NCBI RefSeq assembly: GCF_900109365.1
Contig: NZ_FNZR01000003.1
Span: 558,001 to 622,000, forward strand
Origin: Parapedobacter koreensis
GTDB lineage: Bacteria > Bacteroidota > Bacteroidia > Sphingobacteriales > Sphingobacteriaceae
Length of the DNA: 64,000 nt
Direction of reading: 5' to 3'
Part shown: positions 1 through 8,366 of the stretch, piece by piece
Layout of the letters: the number at the start of each line of letters is the position of its first letter
Position numbering within the stretch: the stretch's first letter is position 1
The notes under the pieces: model-generated
Told to the model about the DNA's origin: nothing
The model's database searches: none
Seen by the model: the letters and a program-made list of their open reading frames with translations, nothing else
Position numbers and translations under genes: made by a program

Positions 1-1
1 G

Positions 2-901
2 GTGAATCTCAATTTCGGCTTTGCCCAGGCCGCTTACGATAACGGCGCGGTGCGGGGCAAACTTGCACTCATGGCAGGTACCTATGCCAATGCCAACCTT
101 GCCGCCGAGCCGGGCGTGCTCAAAAATGTCTACGAAGCCAATGCGGGAGTGAAAATCTCAAAAAGCAAAAACCTGTGGGTCGATGCCGGCATTTTCGCTT
201 CGCACATTGGCTTTGAAAGCGCCATCGGCGCAAACTGCTGGAACATGACCCGCAGCATATTGGCGGAAAATTCACCTTACTACCTGTCGGGAGCCAAGGT
301 TTCCTACACCAGCGACAACGGCGAGTGGTTCCTCAGCGGGTTGGTCACAAACGGCTGGCAACGCATCCATCGGGTGGACGGCAACAATATGCCCGGTTTT
401 GGCCATCAGCTTACTTGGATGCCCAACGAAAAGGTAACCCTGAACAGCAGTTCGTTCGTCGGGAGCGATGATCCGGACAGCACACGCCGGATGCGGTACT
501 TCCACAACTTGCACGGACAGTTCCAATTTAACGATCAATGGGGATTGATCGCCGGATTCGATATGGGCATGCAGCAACAGGCAAAAGGTAGCAGTGATTA
601 CCATACCTGGTATTCGCCCGTGCTGATTGCCCGCTATGCCCCCACCGGATCGCTTGCTTTCGCGGCACGTGCCGAATACTACATGGATAAAAGCCAGGTC
701 ATCATTGCCACGGACACACCTAACGGCTTCCAGACGTTCGGCTATTCGTTGAACATGGACGTCAAGGTGCTGGACAACGTCCTATGGCGGTTGGAAGGAC
801 GCTCCTTCAATAGCCGTGAAGATCGTGTTTTTACGGATTCCGACGGATTACCGATTAAAACTAATTTTTTCTTAGGGACATCCTTAAGCATCAGTTTCTG
901 A
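2..901 (+). CDS. Outer-membrane beta-barrel porin-like protein (5' partial)
   Basis: The reading frame is open at the left edge, so the N-terminus and any signal peptide are missing; 299 residues remain. The protein is rich in Gly, Asn, Tyr and Trp with alternating hydrophobic strands, and it ends in Leu-Ser-Ile-Ser-Phe, a terminal Phe typical of outer-membrane barrels. It resembles the porins (OmpL/bbp2-like) that often follow kdpABC in Bacteroidota, and the KdpD-type gene 78 bp downstream fits that setting. The likely role is an outer-membrane channel serving potassium uptake. The substrate is inferred from context only; the barrel assignment is fairly secure. Confidence 0.7.
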   Translation: MNLNFGFAQAAYDNGAVRGKLALMAGTYANANLAAEPGVLKNVYEANAGVKISKSKNLWVDAGIFASHIGFESAIGANCWNMTRSILAENSPYYLSGAKVSYTSDNGEWFLSGLVTNGWQRIHRVDGNNMPGFGHQLTWMPNEKVTLNSSSFVGSDDPDSTRRMRYFHNLHGQFQFNDQWGLIAGFDMGMQQQAKGSSDYHTWYSPVLIARYAPTGSLAFAARAEYYMDKSQVIIATDTPNGFQTFGYSLNMDVKVLDNVLWRLEGRSFNSREDRVFTDSDGLPIKTNFFLGTSLSISF

Positions 902-910
902 ATAGTAGCA

Positions 911-937
911 ATCGCTTCGGCATCCAGTCGGAGCGAT
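911..937 (+). terminator. Stem-loop after the porin gene
   Basis: An 11-bp imperfect stem with two G-T wobbles (ATCGCTTCGGC paired with GTCGGAGCGAT) closes a 5-base loop 9 bases after the porin stop codon and is followed by the T-rich stretch TTGCTTGTGTT. It is a plausible weak intrinsic terminator or attenuator between porin and kdpD. Confidence 0.45.
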
Positions 938-947
938 TTGCTTGTGT

Positions 948-955
948 TATATTTG
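948..955 (+). promoter_or_regulatory. Candidate -7 box for kdpD-type gene
   Basis: TATATTTG matches the Bacteroidota -7 consensus TAnnTTTG and lies 24 bases before the kdpD start. No good TTG -33 box is found at the usual 17-23 base spacing, so this is only a candidate. Confidence 0.35.
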
Positions 956-979
956 TACAGCTAAAAAGGGAAGGAATCA

Positions 980-2107
980 ATGCTTATGGAGGAGCGGAAA
1001 TCAGCGGAACACTTCCTCAACCTCATCAAAAAATCGAGGCTGGGGAAATTCAAGATCTACATCGGCATGAGCGCAGGTGTGGGAAAGACCTACCGCATGC
1101 TGCAGGAAGCGCATACCCTAATGCGTAACGGCATTGATGTAAAAATCGCTTACGTTGAGACGCACAACCGCACGGAAACGTCGGCATTGGTGGAAGGGCT
1201 GCCGGTTATTCCGCGACGCCAGCTGTTTTATAAAGGCCGCCAATTGGAGGAACTTGATGTCCAGGCAGTCCTTAACCTCCGTCCGGAGGTGGTTATCGTG
1301 GACGAACTGGCCCACACCAACATCGTGGGCAGCAAAAACGAAAAGCGCTGGCAGGACGTGGTGGAAATCCTGGAGGCGGGTATCAATGTCATCAGCGCGG
1401 TCAATATCCAGCACATCGAAAGCCTGAATGAAGAAGTGAAGGAGATCACCGGCATCGAAGTCAGGGAACGTGTGCCCGACAGGGTCATTGCCATGGCCGA
1501 CGAGCTGGTGAATATTGACCTTGCGGTGGAGGATTTGATAACCCGGCTGAAGGAAGGGAAAATTTATGGTGCCGACAAGGTAGCGGCGGCGCTGGCTAAT
1601 TTTTTCAAAAGCGACCATATTCTCCAACTCCGTGAACTGGCCCTCAAGGAAGTGGCTGGCCATGTCGTACGGAAGGTAGACACGCAGGTGCATAAAGGCA
1701 CCGCATTGAAGCATGAACGATTCATGGCCTGCATCGGCAGCGACGCCGGGCGGGCAAAGGCCGTCATCCGCAAAACAGCGCGGCTGGCTGGATACTACAG
1801 CGGGCAATGGTACGTGCTGTATGTGCAGACGCCTCGGGAACGGATGGATAAAATTGCGTTGGATAAGCAGCGGATGCTCATCAACAACTTCAAGCTGGCA
1901 ACCCAATTGGGCGGCGAGGTGATACAGGTCCGGCATAAAAGTGTGCCGACGGCCATCACGGAACAGGCCCTGAAAATGGATATCACGACGGTGTGTATCG
2001 GCAATCCCCGGATGAGCCTGCTGCGGATCATCCGCTCTACGAGCATATTCAACCAGCTGTTGAAAAAAATGGGAGAAACGGACATTGATTTAATCATCCT
2101 GTCATGA
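980..2107 (+). CDS. kdpD: KdpD N-terminal sensor module without a kinase domain
   Basis: This 375-residue protein carries the KdpD sensor domain with the Walker A motif GMSAGVGKT at residues 29-37 and a Walker B-like VDELAHTN near residue 108. A universal-stress-protein-like domain fills roughly residues 245-375. Classical KdpD is about 900 residues and continues with four membrane helices and a histidine kinase; here the protein stops after the USP domain, so it is a stand-alone cytoplasmic sensor. The next gene overlaps it by 4 bases (ATGA) and encodes a histidine kinase, which probably supplies the missing function. Expected role: sensing potassium or turgor stress. A purine-rich AAAGGGAAGGAA precedes the chosen ATG; an alternative ATG lies two codons downstream. 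Confidence 0.88.
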   Translation: MLMEERKSAEHFLNLIKKSRLGKFKIYIGMSAGVGKTYRMLQEAHTLMRNGIDVKIAYVETHNRTETSALVEGLPVIPRRQLFYKGRQLEELDVQAVLNLRPEVVIVDELAHTNIVGSKNEKRWQDVVEILEAGINVISAVNIQHIESLNEEVKEITGIEVRERVPDRVIAMADELVNIDLAVEDLITRLKEGKIYGADKVAAALANFFKSDHILQLRELALKEVAGHVVRKVDTQVHKGTALKHERFMACIGSDAGRAKAVIRKTARLAGYYSGQWYVLYVQTPRERMDKIALDKQRMLINNFKLATQLGGEVIQVRHKSVPTAITEQALKMDITTVCIGNPRMSLLRIIRSTSIFNQLLKKMGETDIDLIILS

Positions 2108-3825
2108 AGACAAAGACAAAACTCACAATAGGCGTAGGGACGCTTTTCGCACTGATCATCCTGCTGGCTGCTGTCAGTACCTATTCGGTGAACAGCCTGA
2201 AAGACGATACCAATAACATCCTCACGGCCAACTACAACACATTGGAATATTCCCGAAATATGCTGATGGCATTGGACGAGGCGCATACAGACAAAACCGC
2301 CTTTTCCCGCTTTGAAACCAACCTAAGGCAGCAGCGCGCCAATGTCACGGAAATGGGCGAATGGGAAGTCACGCAGCGCATTGCCGACCATTTTGAACGG
2401 CTCAGGGGCAATCCGGGTGATAGTGCCGCATACGCCGATGTGCGTGCGGATATAGCCGAGCTGATGCGGCTCAATATGGACGCCATCGTACGCAAAAGCG
2501 AAACAGCTCGTGAAACGGCGGACTCCGCAACGATATGGATATCGGTCACCGGGGCGGGATGTTTCCTCATCGCGTTCATCCTGCTGGTGAACCTTCCGGG
2601 AAACATTGCCAATCCGATAAAGGAGCTCACCGAAAGTATCAAACAGATTGCCGCGCAGCGTTATGGCGAGCGGGTACATTTCGAGGGGCACAGCGAATTC
2701 GGTGAACTGGCCCGGTCATTCAACACCATGGCGCAGAAACTGGAGGAATATGCCAATAGCAAGCTGGATAAGCTGCTGATGGAAAAGAAACGCATCGATA
2801 CGTTGATTGAAAACATGCACGACCCCGTGATCGGAATAGACGAGCACGGAAAGGTATTGTTTGCCAACAGCGAGGCGGTGGCCGTAACCGGATTGGATAA
2901 ACAGGGATTGGTTGGAAACACGATAACGGAACTGGCCATTGAGAATGACCTGCTACGGATACTGGCCAGAAAACCGGCAGGAGTTGATGACCGGGAAGAT
3001 ACCAAGCCCATCAAGGTGTTTGCGGATGGGAAGGAAAGTTATTTTGAACGGGAAACCATCGATATCGACATTACCCCCACCGGAGAACGGGAAATCCGGC
3101 GGATCGGTTCGGTCATCCTGCTGCGGAATATCACCCCGTTCAAGGAGCTCGATTCGGCGAAGACGAATTTCATAGCGACGGTATCCCATGAGCTGAAGAC
3201 ACCGATATCGTCGATAAAGATGAGCCTCGACCTGTTGGAACACCAGACAACCGGGGGGCTCAATGAAGATCAACGCCAGTTGATCGAAAGTATACGCGAC
3301 GACAGCGAACGTCTGCTCCGGATCACCGGCGAACTGGTCGATATGTCGCGTCTCGAAAGCGGCCATATCCAACTGAATAAGCAGCCGAGCGATCCCATGG
3401 CAATACTCGATTATACATTGGGCGCTGTGGGTAACCAGGCTGTACAGCGGGGAATTGAGCTCGTCACCGAAGTGGATGCGGACTTACCCGTGATTGACAT
3501 GGATGCGGAGAAGACCGCATGGGTGCTCACCAATTTCATGACCAATGCCATCCGCTACTCACCGGACAAAGGCCGCGTCATTATCGCTATCCGGAAAAGT
3601 GGCCGCGTCGTTCGGTTTTCAGTCCGGGACTTTGGCCAGGGTATCGAACAACGTTATCGCGAACGTATCTTCGACCGTTACTTCCAGGTTCCGGGGAGCA
3701 ACAAGTCCGGAACCGGGCTTGGCTTGGCCATCAGCAAGGATTTTATCGAAAATCAGGGCGGCAGGATTGGCGTAGAAAGCGAGCCGGGGTTGGGTAGTAC
3801 GTTCTTTTTTGAGCTGCCGTGTTGA
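2104..3825 (+). CDS. HAMP-PAS sensor histidine kinase paired with KdpD
   Basis: Membrane histidine kinase of 573 residues. A first membrane helix lies at about residues 7-28, a periplasmic helical region follows to about 142, a second helix spans about 143-164, and then come HAMP (165-215) and PAS (235-345) domains. The HisKA box ATVSHELKTP places the phosphorylated His at residue 362. The ATPase domain has NFMTNAIRYS, a DFGQGIE G1 box and GTGLGLAIS. Its ATG overlaps the KdpD stop codon, implying translational coupling and a joint role. No response-regulator gene is in the window on this side, so its partner is probably to the left with kdpABC. The membrane sensor differs from that of classical KdpD. 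Confidence 0.9.
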   Translation: MKTKTKLTIGVGTLFALIILLAAVSTYSVNSLKDDTNNILTANYNTLEYSRNMLMALDEAHTDKTAFSRFETNLRQQRANVTEMGEWEVTQRIADHFERLRGNPGDSAAYADVRADIAELMRLNMDAIVRKSETARETADSATIWISVTGAGCFLIAFILLVNLPGNIANPIKELTESIKQIAAQRYGERVHFEGHSEFGELARSFNTMAQKLEEYANSKLDKLLMEKKRIDTLIENMHDPVIGIDEHGKVLFANSEAVAVTGLDKQGLVGNTITELAIENDLLRILARKPAGVDDREDTKPIKVFADGKESYFERETIDIDITPTGEREIRRIGSVILLRNITPFKELDSAKTNFIATVSHELKTPISSIKMSLDLLEHQTTGGLNEDQRQLIESIRDDSERLLRITGELVDMSRLESGHIQLNKQPSDPMAILDYTLGAVGNQAVQRGIELVTEVDADLPVIDMDAEKTAWVLTNFMTNAIRYSPDKGRVIIAIRKSGRVVRFSVRDFGQGIEQRYRERIFDRYFQVPGSNKSGTGLGLAISKDFIENQGGRIGVESEPGLGSTFFFELPC

Positions 3826-3946
3826 TGGAATTGCTTGTCGGATATCTTAAAAACGGCCAGTATGATGCCTTGCAGGGATCAAGCGTGACCTATATTACAT
3901 CACACAGTTTTTGAATTATACATTGATTGTTCATCTTCTTCCATTT

Positions 3947-4342
3947 TTATAGTTCATCCACCAGCGGAAAATCGATGGAGACATCCAATACCTTGCCCGT
4001 GAAATTGGTGATGAAACTATCCCCGACCACGTGAAGCAAATCAACGAGGTTTTCAAGGGTGTAACCTTCGTTGAAAAAATTTTCAAGCAATATGGGGGTG
4101 ACCTTTTCCTTTTCTTCCACGATGCCCTTGGCCAATTGAACTAACGCATCCAACCGTCCGTCAAAGGGCGCTCTGCCTCTGCGCAACTGGATAATCTCTC
4201 CGTCGCTGAAGCCGTTCAGCTTACCAATCATGGTGTGTGCGCTGAGGCAGTACATCGCCCTGTGGTGTTGGGAGACCGCCAATGTGATGGTCTCGCTTTC
4301 CCGTTTTGACAAAGAGCTGCCACGGACATGGAAGGGGTAATA
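3947..4342 (-). pseudogene. Remnant of an AhpD-like (carboxymuconolactone decarboxylase family) gene
   Basis: A TTG-initiated frame from 4312 gives 121 residues that align with the C-terminal two thirds of the intact AhpD-like protein at 6435-6980 (shared SLSK-E, YCLSAHT, ENLVD, DFPL--EL). Homology continues upstream in the same frame for about ten codons and then meets TAA and TAG (4343-4348), so about 50 N-terminal residues are absent. The active-site signature Cys-x2-Cys-x3-His has become Ala-x2-Cys-x3-His. Loss of both the N-terminus and the first redox Cys argues for a decaying duplicate rather than a working enzyme. It lies directly after the AraC gene. Confidence 0.7.
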
Positions 4343-4380
4343 TTACTACCGTAAGGTCTGGAAGGGCTGAAGGCAACATG

Positions 4381-5238
4381 CTATAGTTTTCTGAATGCCG
4401 AAACATTGGTGCCTGAATACAGCTTGAAGAACCTGCTGAAGTGGGTAGGACTTTCGAACCCCAATTCATAGGCGATTTCTTTTGCTGACTTATCTGTATA
4501 ATGGAGGTAGCGCTTGGCCTCTAAGATGATCCTGTTTTGTATCAGCTTGGATGGAGCGGGTTGCTTGAGCAGCGCAAACATGTTGCTCAGTGTTTTGGGC
4601 GACTTATTCAATGCTGCCGCATAGAAACCTACACCGTGTTCTTTTTTAAAGTTGATTTCCACCATTAGCGAAAATTTACGCACGATATCCATCCGTTCGT
4701 CTGGGAATTGCTGGTAGCTGCTATTTTGCCGTTTAGCGATACGGGTAATCTTGATTATGAGGTGTTTCAGCAGGGTACGCAGCATCTCGCCCTGGAAGCT
4801 GTCCCGCGACTGCCACTCATCGGAAAACATCTTTTCCAACTGAAAAAAAACTTCCTTTTCCGCTTCGTCAAGGGTGATGAATATCGGGTGCTGCACCCCG
4901 TAGAACAGGAAGCCCACACAACCTACTTCAGCATCGTGGTCTACAATACAATAGAACTCGCGGTTGAACTGCCAGGCAATGAGCTGTTCGGGATGCGCAA
5001 AGACGAAATGCTGGTTGGAAACCACAGGCAATATGGAAGCCGCTGGCATGGTGTAGGCAATTTCGTCAATGATGACCTGTTGAGCCGCACCCTTGTTGAT
5101 GACAAACGTATTGATGGAGTCAGGTACTGCACTGCTGAACCCCTGTCCCTTCAACGTACGATTGTTGACATGCATGGTGAAATGGGCTGCCGTCGATTCC
5201 TCGTGGTATTCCCTAATGTTATTTTCGCTTTTGACCAT
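4381..5238 (-). CDS. AraC-family transcriptional regulator
   Basis: A 285-residue protein with a cupin-like sensing N-terminus (about 1-150) and a C-terminal double helix-turn-helix (about 190-285), including AKEIAYELGFESPTHFSRFF, the second-helix signature of the AraC/XylS family. It lies 44 bases downstream of the four-gene redox operon on the same strand and is its obvious candidate regulator. A TATCTTTG box upstream suggests it can also be transcribed separately. The inducer is unknown. A 21-bp-spaced direct repeat in front of the redox operon is the proposed binding site (inference). Confidence 0.9.
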   Translation of the reverse strand: MVKSENNIREYHEESTAAHFTMHVNNRTLKGQGFSSAVPDSINTFVINKGAAQQVIIDEIAYTMPAASILPVVSNQHFVFAHPEQLIAWQFNREFYCIVDHDAEVGCVGFLFYGVQHPIFITLDEAEKEVFFQLEKMFSDEWQSRDSFQGEMLRTLLKHLIIKITRIAKRQNSSYQQFPDERMDIVRKFSLMVEINFKKEHGVGFYAAALNKSPKTLSNMFALLKQPAPSKLIQNRIILEAKRYLHYTDKSAKEIAYELGFESPTHFSRFFKLYSGTNVSAFRKL

Positions 5239-5261
5239 TGTCTGTATCGTTTCTGTCGTAT

Positions 5262-5269
5262 CAAAGATA
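5262..5269 (-). promoter_or_regulatory. Candidate -7 box for the araC-type gene
   Basis: On the minus strand TATCTTTG matches TAnnTTTG and ends 23 bases before the ATG at 5238. A TTG lies 25 bases further upstream, slightly beyond the usual spacing, inside the 3' end of the thioredoxin gene. Confidence 0.35.
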
Positions 5270-5282
5270 CCGAAAGTTTGAT

Positions 5283-5723
5283 CTATTGCTTTGCCAATGC
5301 CTGCTGCCCAATTTCAACCAGTTTCTTGCCGTCTACGTACCCAACCTGCTTCAATACCATCTTTCCCTCGGGGGTAAAGAAAAGCAACGCAGGATAGGCG
5401 GTGACATTCCACTTTTCAGCAAGTCCTATCCCTTCACCTTGCTCCATATCGGCTGTATAGTTGATAAAATGACTGTTGAAATACGCTACAGCATCCTTGT
5501 CCTTGAATGTGGTAGCTTTCAGTAGCTTGCAGGGGCCACACCAGCTGGTGTAGGCATCCACAAAAATGTACTGGCCACTTTTCTTTGCTTCGGCTGCGAC
5601 AGCCGCCCACTTCGTGGTCTTAAACACGATCTCCTGCGCGGAGTTGTTCTTAGCTGTTTCCCGTTTTTGGGCAACAACGGTGCCCGCCATGGTGAGGAGG
5701 AAAAACAGGACGATTGTTCTCAT
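5283..5723 (-). CDS. Exported thioredoxin-fold protein
   Basis: A small 146-residue protein with a clear signal peptide (hydrophobic core at residues 3-17, ending VVAQ) and a thioredoxin active site WCGPCK at residues 61-66. The cis-Pro segment AYPALLFF lies near residue 108. It resembles the thioredoxin/DUF255-like periplasmic proteins of Bacteroidota, which act as disulfide reductants or oxidase partners. It is the last gene of the minus-strand redox operon, 12 bases after the peroxiredoxin gene, and may recycle that enzyme. The fold and redox motif are certain; the partner is inferred. Confidence 0.88.
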   Translation of the reverse strand: MRTIVLFFLLTMAGTVVAQKRETAKNNSAQEIVFKTTKWAAVAAEAKKSGQYIFVDAYTSWCGPCKLLKATTFKDKDAVAYFNSHFINYTADMEQGEGIGLAEKWNVTAYPALLFFTPEGKMVLKQVGYVDGKKLVEIGQQALAKQ

Positions 5724-5735
5724 AATTTTATGTAA

Positions 5736-6404
5736 TTAATGGTCTTTTTTGATGCTTGCGGCCACAGCCGTCAGCAATTCCGGACTGAGCCGTTGTTTGA
5801 AGTCGGGATTGATGTACTCGAATTGAATAACGCCCTTTGTGTCCAGAATGAATACCGACGGAACCGGAAGCAATAGATCTACATTCTTCCCGTCGGTGGT
5901 CTTGGGCAACATTTCCCAATACCCCTTCGGTGCCTTGAACGCGATGCCGAATTGTTTGGACACGGCGAGGTCAGCATCTGACAACAACGTGTAACTCAGT
6001 TTTTCCTTTGTGGCCGACTGCATAAGACCTTCAGGAGCATCCGTGCTCACCGCAACCAGCTGATAACCCTGTTGCTCCAGCTCCGGCGCGATATCCTGCA
6101 AGCCGGAAAGCTGCTTGGAGCAGAATGGGCACCAGCCTCCCCGGTAGAAGATGAGGATGGTTGGTTTTGCCGCAACTAACTTGTTTAAATCGATGGCCCT
6201 GCCAGCAGCGTCCTGCAAGGTGGCCATAGGGATGTTTTCCCCGATGAGCAACGGGCTGATATCTTCCGGTTTTTGCGGAAATAGCGGCTTTTCTTCCATC
6301 ATGTTGGCTTGCTGTGCCTTCAATACCGATGGAAGGATCAGCATCGCCAAACAACAAAAAGCAACCAATGATGCGATGTTAACCTTTTTCATTAAACTAT
6401 TCAT
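5736..6404 (-). CDS. Exported peroxiredoxin-like (AhpC/TSA family) protein
   Basis: A 222-residue protein with an N-terminal signal segment (about residues 8-30, ending LKAQ). The AhpC/TSA redoxin core contains YRGGWCPFCSKQL, with Cys92 and Cys95, where peroxiredoxins carry the peroxidatic Cys. The CxxC arrangement is typical of the peroxiredoxin-like (PRX-like 2) group, which may act as a thiol peroxidase or thioredoxin-like enzyme. It lies between the AhpD-like gene and the thioredoxin gene in one operon, suggesting a periplasmic peroxide-detoxifying set. A second in-frame ATG four codons in is an equally good start. Confidence 0.88.
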   Translation of the reverse strand: MNSLMKKVNIASLVAFCCLAMLILPSVLKAQQANMMEEKPLFPQKPEDISPLLIGENIPMATLQDAAGRAIDLNKLVAAKPTILIFYRGGWCPFCSKQLSGLQDIAPELEQQGYQLVAVSTDAPEGLMQSATKEKLSYTLLSDADLAVSKQFGIAFKAPKGYWEMLPKTTDGKNVDLLLPVPSVFILDTKGVIQFEYINPDFKQRLSPELLTAVAASIKKDH

Positions 6405-6434
6405 CTGACCTATTATTACTATTCTTCTTATGTA

Positions 6435-6980
6435 TTACTTGGTAATGAGCTCCTTGGCAAGCGGAAAGTCCACCGGAACGTTCGTCACGGCATGCAGCAG
6501 GTTCGTGATGGTTTTATCGCCGATAAGGACGATGGTATCCACGAGGTTTTCCTTGGTATAGCCGACTTCAAAAAACACATCGAGCGTGGCGGCATTCACC
6601 TCGCCACGGTTTGTAGTAATGCTTCTCGTCAATTTTGCCAAGGCATCCAGTTTCTCGTCGAACGTTACGGAAGCTTCACGGATTTCCAAGGTTTCTGCTT
6701 CGGAAAACCCCGCAAGTTGGGCAAGGTAGGTATGCGCACTTAGGCAATAGATGCAATTATTGACTTGGCTGACCACCAGGTTGACCACTTCGGTTTCTTT
6801 TTTTGAAAGGGACCGCGGATTGCCCTGAAATTGTAGATAAGCACCCAATGCATGGTTTGAATACGCCATTGTGGCATAAAGGTTGGGCACTTTTCCCAAT
6901 CCGGATTCCAATTGGTCAAACAATTGCTGGTTGTGTGTAGAAACTTCTCCCCGTTGGGGTACACGGAATACTGTTTTCAT
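6435..6980 (-). CDS. AhpD-like carboxymuconolactone decarboxylase family protein
   Basis: A 181-residue cytoplasmic protein with the full AhpD-type signature: a Glu at about 62-64, Cys76-x2-Cys79-x3-His83 (NCIYCLSAH). Proteins of this group are disulfide-dependent alkylhydroperoxidases or related thiol oxidoreductases. It is the second gene of the operon starting with the spondin lipoprotein, with 12 bases between them. A degenerate relative remains at 3947-4342, at the far end of the same gene block. Because it has no signal peptide while the flanking redox proteins do, it presumably handles the cytoplasmic side. Confidence 0.88.
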   Translation of the reverse strand: MKTVFRVPQRGEVSTHNQQLFDQLESGLGKVPNLYATMAYSNHALGAYLQFQGNPRSLSKKETEVVNLVVSQVNNCIYCLSAHTYLAQLAGFSEAETLEIREASVTFDEKLDALAKLTRSITTNRGEVNAATLDVFFEVGYTKENLVDTIVLIGDKTITNLLHAVTNVPVDFPLAKELITK

Positions 6981-6992
6981 TTACTGATCGTT

Positions 6993-8294
6993 TTATTGAA
7001 GGGTCACTTTCAGGATACCCGAAATGTCTGGCAAGGTGGTGAATGCATTGGGGTTGGGAACGGCTTGTATCGGCTTGCTTTCCATGAGCGGCGTGCCTGC
7101 CAGGTTAAATTGGGTAATGCCCGCACCGGGGAACTGGTCGATGGCTGTACCGTTGTCATATAGTTCGATGGATGAAGAAATGTCGCCCTTTTGCATGGCG
7201 TCTACCCCATTGTCTTTGGAAGCAAAAAACCAATCGTTGGAAAAACCGTACATGGTAGCAATGGCCAAGCGGTCTCCTGCAGCTACCTCCAACTGTTGGG
7301 AGGCACTGCCACCCGGTTGCCCCTCGATTTTGGGCAATAGGACCGTTGTGTTTGCTTCTGCCAAAACATATACTTCCTTGACACCGGACAGGGTTTTCAA
7401 GTGTGCGGCCAATCCGGTGGCATCTCCCTTTTGGGCCAGTTCCTTCAATCCCTCTCCGCGGTCATTTTCTCCCGTTTTGTAAATTGGATTCTCGATGCCG
7501 CTATATACGACCACCAATACCGGAGAAAGCGGTGTGAAAATGCCGGTCTGCCCTTCGAGGTATTCCCCCAAGGCAGTATTGTCACCCATTTCGGCAATGG
7601 CTGTAAGCCCGTTTGCCGTGGGTTGCTCCGCTTCGTATAGGGGCATCGGATTTAGCAAGTCGCCCCCTGCAATATAGGAAATTGCCCATACACCGGGACT
7701 GAAGGGCGTCGGGTTGGCCGTGGCACCCGAGGTATTGGTAATTGTCAATGTAAACATGGAATTGCCGTTGTATTCCAGTGCCAGTTTCATCAGTGATGGG
7801 GCAGGGGCATAGGCATTGCCCTGAGCATCCGTGCCGTTTACTTCGGTGATGTTTTTGAGGGTAGCTTCTGCGGTGCCGGGATGCGCAATCGATGCCCCAG
7901 GGGGTTGATTGATGCGTGTGCCATTGTCCCACAGCTTGATTTGTGCCGATACATCGCCTGTGATCGGGGTACCGTCTTCTTCATAAAGCAGGATGCCGGG
8001 ATTGGCGGGCGCAAAAAACAAGTCGTTGGACCAACCATACATGCTGGCGAAGGTGATGGCCTGGCCCTTCGCAGCTGAAAAGCTGAAAGATATGGACTCC
8101 CCGGGCAACACAACCGGTGATGACTCCGAATGCTGAAATTTGCCCGACTGCACAAGTGGCCGTGAATCCAATACATTTTCGATGGTAATTGTCGCTGCAG
8201 TTGTTGTTGGTTTTTTGTCATTATCTTTATCACAAGCGGTAATGAGCAAGGGCAATACTGCCAACGATAACCAGGATGATTTTTTTTGTCTCAT
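6993..8294 (-). CDS. Spondin-domain lipoprotein with two repeats
   Basis: A 433-residue protein with a lipoprotein signal (LLITAC, lipidated Cys21) and a short charged linker. Two spondin_N-like domains follow. Repeat 1 (about 45-215) contains FASMYGWSNDLFFAP and LWDNGTRINQPPG; repeat 2 (about 225-420) contains IATMYGFSNDWFFAS and LYDNGTAIDQFPGAG. The shared MYG-SND-FFA and DNGT-I-Q-PGA blocks show internal duplication. Bacterial spondin-domain proteins are secreted or surface proteins of unknown function, probably binding metal or a ligand. It heads the redox operon. It is unusual that a surface-anchored spondin protein leads a peroxiredoxin/thioredoxin set. Confidence 0.85.
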   Translation of the reverse strand: MRQKKSSWLSLAVLPLLITACDKDNDKKPTTTAATITIENVLDSRPLVQSGKFQHSESSPVVLPGESISFSFSAAKGQAITFASMYGWSNDLFFAPANPGILLYEEDGTPITGDVSAQIKLWDNGTRINQPPGASIAHPGTAEATLKNITEVNGTDAQGNAYAPAPSLMKLALEYNGNSMFTLTITNTSGATANPTPFSPGVWAISYIAGGDLLNPMPLYEAEQPTANGLTAIAEMGDNTALGEYLEGQTGIFTPLSPVLVVVYSGIENPIYKTGENDRGEGLKELAQKGDATGLAAHLKTLSGVKEVYVLAEANTTVLLPKIEGQPGGSASQQLEVAAGDRLAIATMYGFSNDWFFASKDNGVDAMQKGDISSSIELYDNGTAIDQFPGAGITQFNLAGTPLMESKPIQAVPNPNAFTTLPDISGILKVTLQ

Positions 8295-8329
8295 AACAAT
8301 ATGTTTGATGTTACCATTTTATTGTGACA

Positions 8330-8337
8330 CAAAGGTA
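8330..8337 (-). promoter_or_regulatory. -7 box of the redox operon
   Basis: TACCTTTG on the minus strand matches TAnnTTTG and lies 35 bases before the ATG of the spondin lipoprotein. There is no recognisable -33 box, as expected for a promoter that needs an activator; the direct repeat at 8367-8397 takes that place. Confidence 0.5.
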
Positions 8338-8366
8338 GGCCCACCCAGTTGTGACTGCGGCATCTG

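Noticed and set aside
1118-1936. Minus-strand open frame of 272 codons opposite kdpD
   Set aside because: KdpD on the plus strand has Walker motifs and full-length similarity; the antisense frame has odd His- and Cys-rich composition and no recognisable domain.
4221-4469. Open frame overlapping the end of the AraC gene and the AhpD-like remnant
   Set aside because: It reads both neighbours out of frame and its translation matches neither family.
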